Source of the DNA: Dolomedes plantarius
Taxonomy: Eukaryota > Arthropoda > Arachnida > Araneae > Dolomedidae
DNA length: 64,000 nucleotides
Reading direction: 5' to 3'
Assembly: GCA_907164885.2 (NCBI GenBank)
Contig: OU015499.1
Coordinates: forward strand, 165,094,097-165,158,096
The notes below the pieces were generated by a model. The model saw only the letters and a list, made by a program, of their open reading frames with translations, was not told the DNA's origin and searched no databases. Shown in pieces: positions 36,287 to 49,035 of the stretch; positions within the stretch are counted from its first letter, which is position 1; each line of letters opens with the position of its first letter. Position numbers and translations under genes: made by a program.

Positions 36287-36805
36287 CTTTTTACCGTAGG
36301 ATGTCTTGCGTCGAGAGAAATGACCCCAAACAAGTACACCACCACCACCGAACTCGAGAGTTGGAACGATGCACTCGGGTAACAGACGTTCGCCTGGCAT
36401 TCGCTAAACCCAAGAACGCCCATCCGACCGGAAGAGCGTGTAGCGTGACTCGTCGCTCCTTAAAACATTTTTTCAGTTGTCCGCAGTCCAGTTGCGACGT
36501 TGGCGAGTCTGCCGGCTTTGTTGGATGGGGTGATGTTTGGTTTGTGTGCGTCAACACATCCGGGGTTATCGAGTGCTTGCAGTTCTTTCCGCAAAGTGTT
36601 GGGTTCACCGAACCCCTGCTGCCTGTTGAAACTCGCTGTTGATGATTTGGAGTGGTTTCTGGCGGTTCTTACGAACCTCACGCTTCGGGACACGCCGATC
36701 CCGTTCGGTCAGCTTACGGTGACGACCAACGAGTGCAGTTCGTACTCCCGTGGTCTTCAACTTGTTCACTGGGTCAACTGTACCATTGGTCAACTGTACC
36801 AATAG
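36287..36805 (-). pseudogene. Tc1-type transposase relic
   Basis: The GC-rich island reads, on the minus strand, GRHRKLTERDRRVPKREVRK and NRQKPLQIINSEFQ (HTH_Tc3-like part, about 36730-36620). After frame changes come HKPNITPSNKAGR (about 36545), SDESRYTLFRSDGRSWV (first catalytic Asp, about 36455-36405), [18 protein letters not shown] and [11 protein letters not shown] (to about 36305). It stops before the second Asp, so it is 3' truncated. At least two frameshifts and a stop. The + strand ORF across the same bases is its shadow. Confidence 0.8.
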
Positions 36806-36869
36806 TTGCCCGTGGCTGTGATAATTCTACGGCAATTTGCCACTAATGTGACAACCAACTATAACACCT

Positions 36870-37505
36870 CTTTCAAAGAGACTAAGTTCCTTGTGTGTGT
36901 GTGTGTGTGTAGATATGGAAAGATAGAATTTAAAAAAATAAACCAAAAGTTGTTTAAGCATATTATTTTTTCATTTATTTATTTATGTATGCATTTAGTG
37001 TCCGCTTATTTAAGTTAGGCTGGCAACATCTGAATCCATTTAAAACGAAAAAAAAAAAGAAAAATACTCAAATTAGATAGCACAACATTTTAATAGAAAT
37101 TCCAACCAATTAAACACACCAATTGGTCGTATGACATTTTCTCGAGAACAAAGAATGAAACGTCAAGAAAATGAGCTGGTAGCACCGTGATGCGAAAAAC
37201 TAATTTTATATCAGAGCTGAAGGATGTGGCTCGTACGCTTGTCAAAGTTTCGTAAATTGATTTGCGAGGAGTCTGGTGTAGCCGGTCGTCACAAGTGATA
37301 TTTTGATCCAAATAATGGGTCCTACAGATACATCCATAGAAGGAAAGTTGTTTCTTATTCAATTCAGCTGCCTGGAGTCGTAAAAACTGCCCATTATCCT
37401 CATATAGACCATTAAAACAGATGAGAAGTGTTTGAATCGCGTTCTGATTTTTCTGAGTTCAAATATTCTTTTTCAAGTGATATGTTGTTGTTTCTGTGGT
37501 CGGAA
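36870..37505. other. Non-coding stretch with short (GT)n
   Basis: Contains a short GT run (36893-36910), an A-rich run near 37047 and a 90-codon minus ORF (37090-37362) without domains. The promoter and any 5' exons of the membrane-protein gene may lie here, but none is convincing. Confidence 0.3.
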
Positions 37506-37509
37506 TTCA

Positions 37510-37737
37510 TTCTAGGCCCTGTCTATATAGGCTATCGGGCTGAGAGGTGCGGCTAAGGTTTGGACTTGTGCCAACTCCATTTTCACCGAGCACCCCCAAA
37601 GGTCGACGTCTGAGGGTGGTAGAGGGACTCTCCTGTCTACGGACTTATCCGACCTAGACTCGGAGGTTTTTCGAATCGAGGACCCTTAGCTCCGAAAGCT
37701 GACGTGCTGCCACTACGCTACCTCAGGTCCTTCTAGA
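37510..37737 (-). repeat. tRNA-derived SINE
   Basis: On the minus strand it opens GGTAGCGTAGTGGCAGCACG (A box TAGCGTAGTGG, about 37710-37721). B-box-like CTCGATTCGAAA follows at about 37668-37680, then an unrelated body ending near GACAGGGCC. TTCTAG flanks both sides (about 37509 and 37731) as a possible target duplication. It sits about 90 bp from the open frame of exon 1. Confidence 0.7.
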
Positions 37738-37955
37738 TGATGTATTCCCTTTCATGAACTTCCGCCATATTGGATTCATAATGCTTTCGGTAACAAAGAT
37801 AACTGTCAACAATGACTTAACAATAACAAATAAACGAACGGAAGGCATCGGGTAGCGATAAACCAACAGTTAACCCTAAAAGCAACAATGAAAACATTGT
37901 AAAGATCACCGTGTTCCAAAGATTTTGTCACTCTGATATTGAGCCGCTTCAAAGT

Positions 37956-38051
37956 ATGCTGTACGCTATCATCTTTGGAGTTTTCTTCGTTCTTTTCTTG
38001 TGCTATCTTGTGCACAGGCGTTCTGCCGAACAGGGCGAGCCATCCGATGAA
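37956..38051 (+). CDS. Exon 1 (membrane helix)
   Basis: ATG with A at -3 opens MLYAIIFGVFFVLFLCYLV, then HRRSAEQGEPSDE, closing in phase 0 before GTAAGT. The frame upstream (IVKITVFQRFCHSDIEPLQS) is also open and looks coding, so the true exon may begin near 37827-37870 and encode an extracellular segment. A less likely reading uses the CAG at 38015-38017 as acceptor. Confidence 0.6.
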
Positions 38052-41000
38052 GTAAGTTGTGGCCATTGAAATGGACGATTTCGTCTTCCCGGGTCGCTGA
38101 CGCATGCTGGGAAATCTTGTTTTGACTGCTAAAATAGGAGGGTAGGATCTGGTTTAGGTACCGTGTGATGTGAGTTCGCTGACAGGAAAGCCGAAATTGC
38201 AACTCATTCAGACAAAATGACGTATTTCGGCACATTTGAAACATCGAATTTGAATTTTTAATGGACCTTCAACCTCTGTTTTAAATTTTAAATTTTTTGC
38301 TCTATATGTTAAATGAGGATTAGTTTTTACTACATTTTAGAATCCCCTATGTGTATTCCCTCCGAATATTCAGTATGTATAAGATGGCAGAATGATGTCA
38401 CCTAATATAATTTTTGGCCAGCACTTCCCAAAATGCTCCATCCGTTTTCTTCCGATTCATTCCAAATTTCTCAATATTGGGAATTCAAGTCGCACATTCC
38501 ACGGCTATGTTTTGAAATAAAAGTTAAACTCTGGGTGTTCATTAAATCCTTTTACGGGTACCTCTACATGAAAGAAAGATAATTTAAAAACAAAGCATAA
38601 ATCTAAGTATTTCTGCATACTTTGATATATATTTCAGTTATTTTCGGAAATATTGTACATGACACAGGGAAATGTCACAGCAGTATATAGCGTAAAATAT
38701 ATTTAGTTAAAGGGAGTGCAGTGCGTCTGGCGTAAGAGTTAAATTTTGCTAAAAGATTTTTAAAAATTCATATTTTCTAAAATGCTATGTTTTCAAGATT
38801 TTCTAACCCATTTGAAATAAATGTATGCGTTTTAAATCAGTATTGTATATTTTTCCAAAACACGGCTCCGAACATGTAAAAATACCGTAAAACTTTAACA
38901 TACAAAGGTTATTTGATCCCTTTCCCCCTTTTGGTACAAGTATGATATCTCCACCAAAGAGATTTCTCGCCAAATCTGGCGCCCTTTGTTTTGGTAGTAG
39001 TGTGTTGTTAAGGAGCGCGAATTGCGAGCAATGTGGGTCAGAGATGAGGATTAAAGTTAAAAGTTCTTCTACTGATGGTTTTACGTTTGTTTGTATGAAA
39101 GTTATTTGGGGGAAGCAATGTAACACCGAGAAATCTATTCACACGAATACAAATGAAAGTACGTGCAGGCATGTAAAAGCAACGTTGCCCACGTACAATC
39201 GTAAGGCAGATTTTAAATTCTACCTAGCGATGTACATGTTCAGAAATCATGTCTAGCGGCAAATGTAAATTGTTTTGATTAATTCATTGAAATCGTTTCG
39301 GGGATTAACTGGGAGGAGTACAAAATTTCGGTATAGATACATTTTTTTAAAATTCTATTGCCAACATGTATTATTTTCTATTGTATTTGTGATTTAATTT
39401 ATGTTTAATCAAGAAATATATATTTAAGCAAGATGTATTTTATGTTTATTTAAATGACTTTTTTTCGCGGGGGGTTGGGGGGGTGGCAATCTCCCCACCT
39501 AACAAATTTCTTATAATTTTTTCAGCTTTTATTTTTTATATTTATGTGTTTTTTGTGCTTTTCTGTGGTTGTACAGTATAAAAAATGCGTATTTTTGGGA
39601 CTTTCCGGAATTTCCCGTTTCAAAGACGCGTTCTGCTTGGCGACAAAAAAAAAATTCGCCAAAATCGCCATTGGGGGGGGGGGGGGTATATCCTACTAGT
39701 TCCTTGCTTTTACTAACGGGCGCTGTTAAAAGAGGCATCGAGATAATTTAAAAACGCAGAACTTAGTTATTTGATAGATTTCGTGGTTTTTTTAAAAGAC
39801 TTGTTGTTTTTGTTGTTGTCGTGTCTACGAATAGTGGAGAAGAAAAAGTCGAGATAGAACCAAGTCTTTTAAATTCTTAGGGTGTTGTGTCCTAACCCTT
39901 TTGGATACGCTCACCTCAATGTTAAGAAAACTTGTCCAGGGATGGCCGACTTGGATTGAAAGATTAAATAAATAAATAAACTCTGTAATGGAGAAAGACA
40001 CTTTAGACCTCGGGGAATTCTTCGTCTCTTGAAATAAATGCAAATAATATTTTAAAGTTTAAATTATTCGGGGGGGGGGGATTTGGTATAGTGTTTTAAA
40101 CGCTCCTCAATTCCATCCGTGGAAGCATTTTATAAAATGAATCCTGTTGCAAGATCCCGGAGAAAAGTTCAGGCTATCTGAAAATACCATTTTTATTGTA
40201 TGATCAGCATTTATGGAGCTGTCAAAAGTAGACACATTTTCTCGATGGGTTCACTTGGAGGTGAGAGAATCCAATGTGTTAGCACACAGCAGCCTAAAAT
40301 TGTTCTTCTGAAGCTCTCTTTAAACCAGCGACATACAAATGCAATGTCTCCTTCAGAAACGCACATTCTGGCTAATCATGAATTTTAGGACGATCTGGCG
40401 CTTATTTGTACGTTAATGAAAAAAGTAAAATAGTTACAACGCAGATGAAAAAAATTTAGGAAGGGCTTCCAATGAGAACCTCTTCTTCGTATACTGAAAT
40501 TTGAGTGTGTGCTAAGCAACACACGGGGGCGCCAAATGGCCCCAAGACAAACAAGATTTTCCAAAAAAGTATCCCAAAAGGGCACCTAAAAGGTATCGTG
40601 GCCCGGGCGCCAGTTATGCTCACAACGCTACTGTCCGACATTCGCTTTTGATGTATCCTTTATCGCTGAATTCCGGAATTTTATGTTTTACCGCGTGAGT
40701 CCGTGCAGGCATATAGCTCGGGGATTTAGATACACCATTCGACACATTTTTTTTTCTGTAACCCTGATGTTGGCAAAGCTCCAAGGATATTACTTTGATT
40801 TTCACGAGGCCGATGAAGCTATTTTCAACGGCTGAAACGAATCTTAACCAATGAATAATTCTTTGAATGATTGATGTCAATTTCTTCAATGGCTGTTGTC
40901 TCTTTTCAGGATCAAGGGTCCGCTCGTGCCAGTTCTCGGGTAAGAACAACCCATTCGTTTTTCACCCCTCTCTCCACAGACAAACTCAAGATACTGATTT

Positions 41001-44000
41001 TTACGCTTTAGAAGAGATCTAAACAGATGGCTCTTTCTTACTAAATTTATGACCATTCGAGATTCCTGCTGATTCCGCTTTTAATCTTTATTTTAATACC
41101 GACTACATACGTTGAATTGAAAACTTTTCTGAATATATATATAACATTAAAAATTCCTTTAGCCTTTCAAATCTTAGCTTATTCTAAATTCCCTTGGGCG
41201 ATTTTTTTTAAATGGAGGCTCTATTGCTTAAAAACCAAACCTTTGGGCCTGGGTACGTAAATTAACTACTTTCGCGCAAGCATCACGCCAGTCCTAAACT
41301 TTAACCAATTAACTGCTCCTATCAAGATCACACGACGAGCTAGTCTCAAAAGTCTATTAAAGGCTCTGCGCCATGTACAGGTTGGCTCTATCCGCTTTTC
41401 TGTTGCCCCGAGAGGTTGTGTCAATTCCCGTCTGATAAATATTTTATCCAATGTGTCGTCTTCAGCTATCTCTTCTCTCCTGTTGTAATGTGCCGGCTCA
41501 GGACATCGGGTCGGCATGTTACACAATTGAACTTCTCTATGGCGGTCAGTAATGGTTCCGAATAAAGTGGGTGGCCGGCTAGAGAAGTTTCACTGTATTT
41601 AATAACACGAGTACTATATTTAAACAAAAGAAAATTGACATCATATGTTTTTCAGATGTCCGATACATTAAAGGTAACTATATAACTTGAATTCAGAGCT
41701 TCATGCTCACGGTATTGCTTTTTCTCGAATCTATGCCAGATGCTCAGTAACGTCAAATGCGCGGAACGTGTTTCATTTCCTTTCAAATCTTCGTTGCTTT
41801 GTTAAGGCACATAAAAAGAAGAACAGGAAAAAATACCGAAAATGTAAATAACCCAAAAAGTTTTTCAGTTCGAGAAACAAACGAAATTCAGTTTCAGTTC
41901 TTTACTATGACACGAGTAACTTAACTCCTACAACCAGGAGAAAAATATCTATGAAACACTTTGATAAAATACAGTTGATAAAAACAGTTTGATAAAAACG
42001 AAACAAATACTAAGAATGGAAAACGGTAGAATATTGCTCGTTATTAAGATTTTATCTCTTAAATATATAGTGTAAAATTACACTGGTATATTACTTTATT
42101 TCTGAATAAAAGGAACATTTATATTACTTTTGAAGTATACAGAATATTGAAGAAAAATCGTTAGCTAATCAGACACAATATATATATACTGCTGGCCACT
42201 GTAAAAGCAACACCCTGAAGGAAACATGCAAATAACATGAAATTTACATATGCATTAGCGGATGTGAGATATGCAAATGATTAGTATTTCAGCGCAGACG
42301 CACATCGCGCGCGCCTGTGGCGCCACTTCAAAGCGCTATTTAAGGCTTGGAGATTTCGACGATTTCAAGTTCGGCAATTGTGTTTTTCTTGTGGTTTTTT
42401 CAAAAAAACGATCAATTATGCCTCGTCGAAAACAGCGATCATCTTTTGATCAAGTATCCGAGTTCGACAGAGGAAGGATAGTGGCCTACCGAGATTGTGG
42501 ATTATCTTTCAGGGAAATCGGTAGTCGTGTTGGACGAAACCAAACAACTGTAATGCGGATATGTGATCGTTGGATGCAGGAGGGTACGACGGAGAGGCGT
42601 GTTCGATCGCATCCACCTCAGCGCACCACTTCACGTAATGACAGGTAAATTGTGCGCATGGCAGTGACGGATCGCTCAGTCACATCACGAACCATAGCAC
42701 AGCACATGCAGTCTGTAACGCATCATCCAGTGTCTGCGCGTACCATTCGACGCCGTTTACAGCAGAGTGGTCTGTCCGCAAGACGTCCATTGCTTTGTCT
42801 ACCCTTGACGCAGAACCACAGACGTCTCCGCCGCCAATGGTGCGATGACAGAAGGATGTGGACGGCAGAATGGAATGAAATTGTCTTTACTGACGAGTCA
42901 CGCTTCTGTCTGCAACACCACGATGGTCGCATTCGAGTCTGGAGACACCGTGAAGAGAGGATGCTGAACAGCTGCGTTATGCACCGCCACACTGGTCCTG
43001 CACCGGGTATTATGGTATGGGGCAGTATTGGATATCACTCTTGCACACCTCTAGTACGCATTGCCGGTACTTTAAACATCCAGCGTTGAAGGTGTTGGAG
43101 CCAGTTGTCCTTCCTTACCTTCAGGGCTTGCCCACAGCCATATTTCAACAGGATAATGCACGACCACACGTGGCACGCATTGTCCAACGGTTCTTCGTCA
43201 ATCGCCAGATTGAATTGCTTCCCTGGCCGCCTCGCTCTCCGGATCTTTCGCCGATAGAAAACATGTGGTCCATGGTTGCTCTACGATTGACCCAGATTCC
43301 ATCCCCAGCTGCCACAGCAGATCAACTTTGGCAACGTGTGGAAGCTGCTTGGTCTGCTGTACCCCAAGAACTCATCCAAAGTCTCTTTGAATCAATGCCG
43401 CGGCGTGTGGCAGCGGTGATCTCCAACAATGGCGGCTACTCTGGCTACTGATTTTGGCAGGAACCACACTTCACAGAAGTCTATAAATTTAATCATTTGA
43501 TAGTTGGTCAACATGTTATCTACAAAATAAATTTTGCTGTGATATCTCTTGTCTTTCTTGGTGTTGCAATATGGGTGGCCAGCAGTGTATATATATATAT
43601 AAAGAGAGAGAGAGAGAGAGAGAGAGTAAGTAAGAGTAAATAACATCTTTAATATAATATAAAGTAAAGAATTAAACCGAGACATTTGCTCCTTTTCTGA
43701 GCAAAGCGGGCCATGAAGAATTACTTTTGAATTTTCATATATAATAAAAAAAAATTTCTACATATGTAAGAAGTTAAGAAGTATATTTTGTTATTAATGA
43801 AAATCGTTCATTTTTCTTTAACATGGGGTTAAATGAAGAACACGACGAGAAAACCATGATGGACTAAAGAATGCCTACATTTAAAATGTGTCGATGATAT
43901 TTAGGTTCAAATGAAAATGATACATGCAGAATTATACGCATTTGGATGCAAGCAATGCATGACATGGGGGGAAAAATTACGTCACGCAAAACGCGAATTC

Positions 44001-45089
44001 AGGTTGTAACCTGCTTTTTCAATACCAAAACATCTATTATTTTTTCAAAGTGGGTTTTTAATTCCTATGATAAGCTATGGGGAATTTTTTATTCAGTATT
44101 TTTCTAATAACAAATTAGCTGATGCATATTTTTGAAATCTTCTCCCTGTATTTCAAACAGAAAATTTCAATGATATAGTACAAGTTTTCAAAATTTTTTT
44201 TTCAATTTGCTTTGTTTAAAAATACATTTATTTTTTATTTTAAAACAATGCTCATTAATTATTATTAAATAATTATTTTAAATGTATTAAATGCATTAAT
44301 AATTTTATTTGTGTATGCAGAGTGGTTGACATCCCACAATGCCGGTAAATTTCTGTAATCATCAATAAAATTTAAAATTTCTTCCGAAAACTGCGACATT
44401 CTGAACACTGGCTTGAAAACTGCCTTGGATAATAGAAAAACGCATGGAATTCAGCATGAAAATCCACTCGGGTTGGATACAATTGCGATATCGCATGCTC
44501 TACCGCGGCGCATGCGCTGTCCTGGAATTTGCAGGTGGTGAAGCATCGCTCTGAGCATGCGTCACATTTCTCTCTCCGTGCGACATGTCGAAAGCGAAAT
44601 CGAACTCGAAAGCGCAAAAGTGTGGACATAGCTTAAGTTGTCTCATCGAGTAGCGCATAGCCCTTTTACTATACCTAGACACAAGATTTATAGCCTAAGC
44701 TGTCACCGTTTAGAGGTTAAGGGGTATAACCGATATATAGGTGGGCACCCTGTATTTTACAATCATTTGAGAGACGAAATCGATGTTTTTCACGATGGTT
44801 GATGCCCCACAGACACTTTAAAGAGGCTACATTAGCCTGCATCAATCTTCTACGTTAGACTATTAAATCTGTATCACTGAGACGTGATAAAGACATAGAC
44901 GCACAATGAAGGAATTTGTTGCACAATTAATACATACGCTTTTTGTTTCTCTCCTCCTCATTCAGCGTTCCCCCGTCAACACCTTAGGAGGACACGTGGT
45001 AGAGGTGGAACAGTCACAGGATGAAGAATACGACCAGACTTTTGGGTGAGTCGCTTCCGTAGACCTTTTCTACTGTCCTTACTAAGACG

Positions 45090-45134
<45 letters not shown>

Positions 45135-48100
45135 TGGAATCTGGATCGATCGTTCTCCGAACCATCGTTTTCAAGTATGTGTCGTTTATTTCACCCAGTC
45201 CCGGCGATCCTATTGCTTTGTTATGTTCCCGCATCTATCGTTTTCCCGCATTTATCGTCCAGTTCAGTCGGTCCCTTGGAAAACAATAGATCGAGATGCC
45301 ACTATATGTATATGTGCGTGTATGCCTCTGAGTGTGCTTTCGAGATCCAAGTTCAATTAAATGAGCTCGCCTTTTATATTTGAAGCATTATAGGAACTCA
45401 ATATTTACGTTCTTAATTTTGTTCTATACGAGTATGTCAATATCTACCCCTCTATGGGTAACTAATATGAGCTCAGTGAGATGCCAAAAATCATGAATGA
45501 CAATTTACTTGTGATAGGAAATGTATGCTATGGTCGATGTGACAGCCCAAACGCGGTCATAAAATAATTACTTGTAGTGCAGCACACTCGATAATACTCT
45601 TCTAGAGTCAGATACATGAATTAAGTCTTGCTCAAAATGTCGCGGGTCGGACCCCAGATCTTTCTGCACAGCCTCACTGGACGAAGCATCATCCGTACAG
45701 AGTCGTCTCTCAACGTAAATTCGACTCCCAGTCTCTTATCTCGTTATCACTGTCCGCCATAATCCTGTTTCTGAATTCGATATGCAGCGTACTTGTAGAT
45801 GACCTTTGCCGACGGTACATAGTGACGGCAAAACCGCTTTCACCCACCTCTAAAGGCGCCTATACATACAGCAAACGAAGCCGAACGAAAGTTGTCCGCT
45901 AAATGTCAACAAACACCACAGAACGCATTTCTTCACCTTTAGTACGTCCTTCCTTCGGTTCGCTCAGTAGGCGGTACATCAAATAAGGAAGTTGGCGACT
46001 CTTCGCTCGCTGTATGGGTACAGCTCGGAATCTTTTTACTTTTTGCTTGGAAACTTCATTCCGAGTAGGAAACTTCTTTCTCCAGTGCAAGATCAAATAT
46101 CATCTTATCCGTTTCTAATCTGTAGCAGAAAACAAACCGTTTATAGTTCATGACGATGATTAGCAATTTAATTTCGACAGTTCAATTTCTTTTCAAGCTG
46201 CGTTTTCAACGTTTCCGTGAAATGATGATCTAGACAAAATGCTCTCTCTCGGAAGGACTGTTGAAGGGAAATTTGCTGTGAAATAACACCCTCCGTTTAC
46301 GCAAGTCTAAATTCAAAGAGAAATAGATTTTGAAATTTTGATTTCGAATCCTTTTATATCAGTAACCCGTGTCTCGATTTTCAATCCACTAGTTTTATTT
46401 CGTTTCTATTTCTATTAAGGGTTTCGTTTTAAAATAAATATTGTACCCCAATTATGCTGTAATGAAACAAAAACAAACAAACAAACCGCTAATTTCAATG
46501 TTTTATTGATATTGAGAGATCACCGCGTGCATAAGAGTAATAATAAAATTTTATATGTTGCAGTTCCGCCTCATCCTTCACCAATACAAAAGATTTTGAC
46601 GACAGACTGAGTGCGGACACTATACCAACCAGTGACCATTCCGGAAGAGGAGCTGATGGTGATAAAAGGTGAGCTGTACTGTTTCGCTGTCACACGTACA
46701 CTCACTCACTCACGCACTCTATCTAACGCACTTGTTATGTACAAGATGCAAAGTCTTGTATCGGTGCTTGGCTATCTGCTCCACACATCTCTTACTTACA
46801 CATTTCACTCATCGGCATTTGTGGATGGGCTCCTCTTTGTGAACACTGCCGGTCTCTATTTTCAGTCTCACATATCTGCAATCTTAGAAAAATAGCCTTT
46901 TTTCCTTTACAGTTCATATAATCTGTTGGATCTGGTGACCACACTTTTCCGTTTGCCCTTTTGTTTTCTGCTGCTTCTGTACACAGTCTTTGTTTTCTGT
47001 TTTTGCTTTGTATTTATTTTATTTTTCACTTTTGTTGTTTGCCTTTTGGCTTTTAAGCTTTATGGTTTTCCTACCTTGTGTGTTGGCGTGTTATGTCCAA
47101 TTTTGGATCGGACGCCATAAATCCCAACCGACACACGTATCATTAGTTTACATAACAGCTGATCATGGGTTTGAGCAATAACTGATTTTTCTGATTCACA
47201 GTGATATCGAAATTTCCCGCCTCAGCATCATCCCCGAGAATTTGACCGCTGTCCGTTCACTCTCCGAACCGATATATTTACGCCACTGGACTACACTCCA
47301 AGACCTCACCCAACCGATAGTCGGACCTACTTTCAAAGATCCGGGATCCGAGACTCCAAATAACGCAAAGTAAGTGAAATTTTGTACAATATGTTACTGC
47401 ACCTTTGCAAACTGGTGGGAAAAATGAATTCAATTTTTCACGCATACAAAACTGTCCATTCTTCGAGAATGTTATTATATAGTCTTTTTTTTTCTGATTC
47501 ACAGTGAAGTAGACAAGCCAATCGGCGCCGAACCGTGCTCAGAAGACCTGGAGAATTTTCCTGATCACTTCAGCGAGCCGTCAGTTGAAATCTTTTCTGA
47601 GCCTGAATTTGCTTTTAACACCCAAAGAGAGGTTTCAGAAAATGTCGAGTAAGTGAAAAATAGACCGGCATTTAGGCGTACATTTTACTTTTCATTTCCC
47701 CCGCTCGAAATCTTTTTTTACTGCCGCGTGAGAATCTGGAAATTGAAAAATGTGATTTGGGAAAAGTTTGTAAGGACAGTTATGTGAAGGAAAATCTCTG
47801 AAAAATGAAGTTGGAGTTGAAGGAATACGACATCCAGAATATTAAAAATGTCATCATTACCGAGGTCAGGAGAGCAATGCAATGATAAATAGTGGGAATA
47901 AAATCACGTTAAAACTGAACTGACAAGTTGCAGTGAAGAGATGCGAGTTAGAGCCAATCGATTCTGTTTTGTATTTAGTTCTTGCAACATTATATGAAAG
48001 ACAAAGCTATGAAAAGCTACTCCAAGCTATGAAATTCGCCCTGCTGAATATTCTTTCGTGGCGTGGATATCACCCATCGTACCTCAGGCAAATGCATTTT

Positions 48101-48984
48101 TAGTTTAATAAATTAACAATCAGTCATCTAATCTACTATAGTATTGTGTATGACGTCCTGCGATAGGCAATAAAAGAAGAAATTCCGCAACTAATTTGGC
48201 TGCTTGACTAATAGTGGGTGAACACAAAATTCAAAGTACAAAAATACTCTTTATCCTGTACCACGCCATTAAATATCTAATGATAAGGTTGCATTTGCAA
48301 TTCCAAGTTTAAGCAGATACAAATTAATCCATATAATTAAGCACTCATTTTTTTTCTTTGTTAAACTGGCGTCTATTTCAAAGTCCCGATCGAAGCTCGG
48401 CCCTCACCATTTAGTCACCTTTCACCATTTAGTCGTTTGTTCCGTGCTTACGTCATCCTTTCCAGCTTTGTGTCGCTTCTATTCCTTCTGTTTACAGATG
48501 ATACACAGAGAGATTTATATGAAAAGTTGGTGGAAAAAACCAAGAATGGTTTTAAGTAAATTGGACACAACCGAAAAGTGGTTGACGAGCAGCATATTAA
48601 TGACATGCAATCTGTAGCACTACATGATCGTATAAACACTACAATTAAATGAAAAACTTAGAAGCAGGACCACGTTTACCTCTAAGCAAAATAGTTCCGT
48701 CCCAGGGCCGGCACAGAGATTTTCGTCATTACTGCGAGAAATAAATACATCCACTGGCTTCGACTTGAAAACTTAATTTAAAAATGTCCACCAATTATGA
48801 TGTTAATGCCTTCCACGTGGTGAACTTCCGTGCATTGCGCTTGGGTTAAAATCCCGAATTAAGGCGTTACCGTGTTGTCCCCTCATAGGGATCAATGCTG
48901 GCTCACCTAAAAAGTGCTCCCACAATTAAGTAGCCAGCAAGACTTGACGGTAAATAAGAACTTCCTGCGCATTAGAAAAAAATA

Positions 48985-49035
<51 letters not shown>

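Larger units (their letters stand above)
41674..44965 (+). other. Intron 3
   Basis: 3.3 kb, of which 1.4 kb is the Tc1 element. The rest (43630-44960) is AT-rich, with a GA run at 43602-43626 and minus ORFs around 44372-44682 that show no domain. Confidence 0.5.
45046..46563 (+). other. Intron 4
   Basis: Contains a (TA)20 microsatellite (45092-45131) and a GAACGAA-type dispersed repeat (45860-46110). No gene seen. Confidence 0.5.

Noticed and set aside
36301..36642. 113-codon + ORF as a host gene
   Set aside because: The minus strand encodes recognisable Tc1 transposase blocks; the + ORF is a shadow.
38018..38051. A separate 34-bp exon starting after GTGCACAG
   Set aside because: The same frame continues open upstream through a membrane helix, making a longer exon more likely; kept only as an alternative.
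41266..41526. 86-codon minus ORF
   Set aside because: Intronic, opposite to the reconstructed gene, no domain; low-frequency stop codons follow from local GC content.
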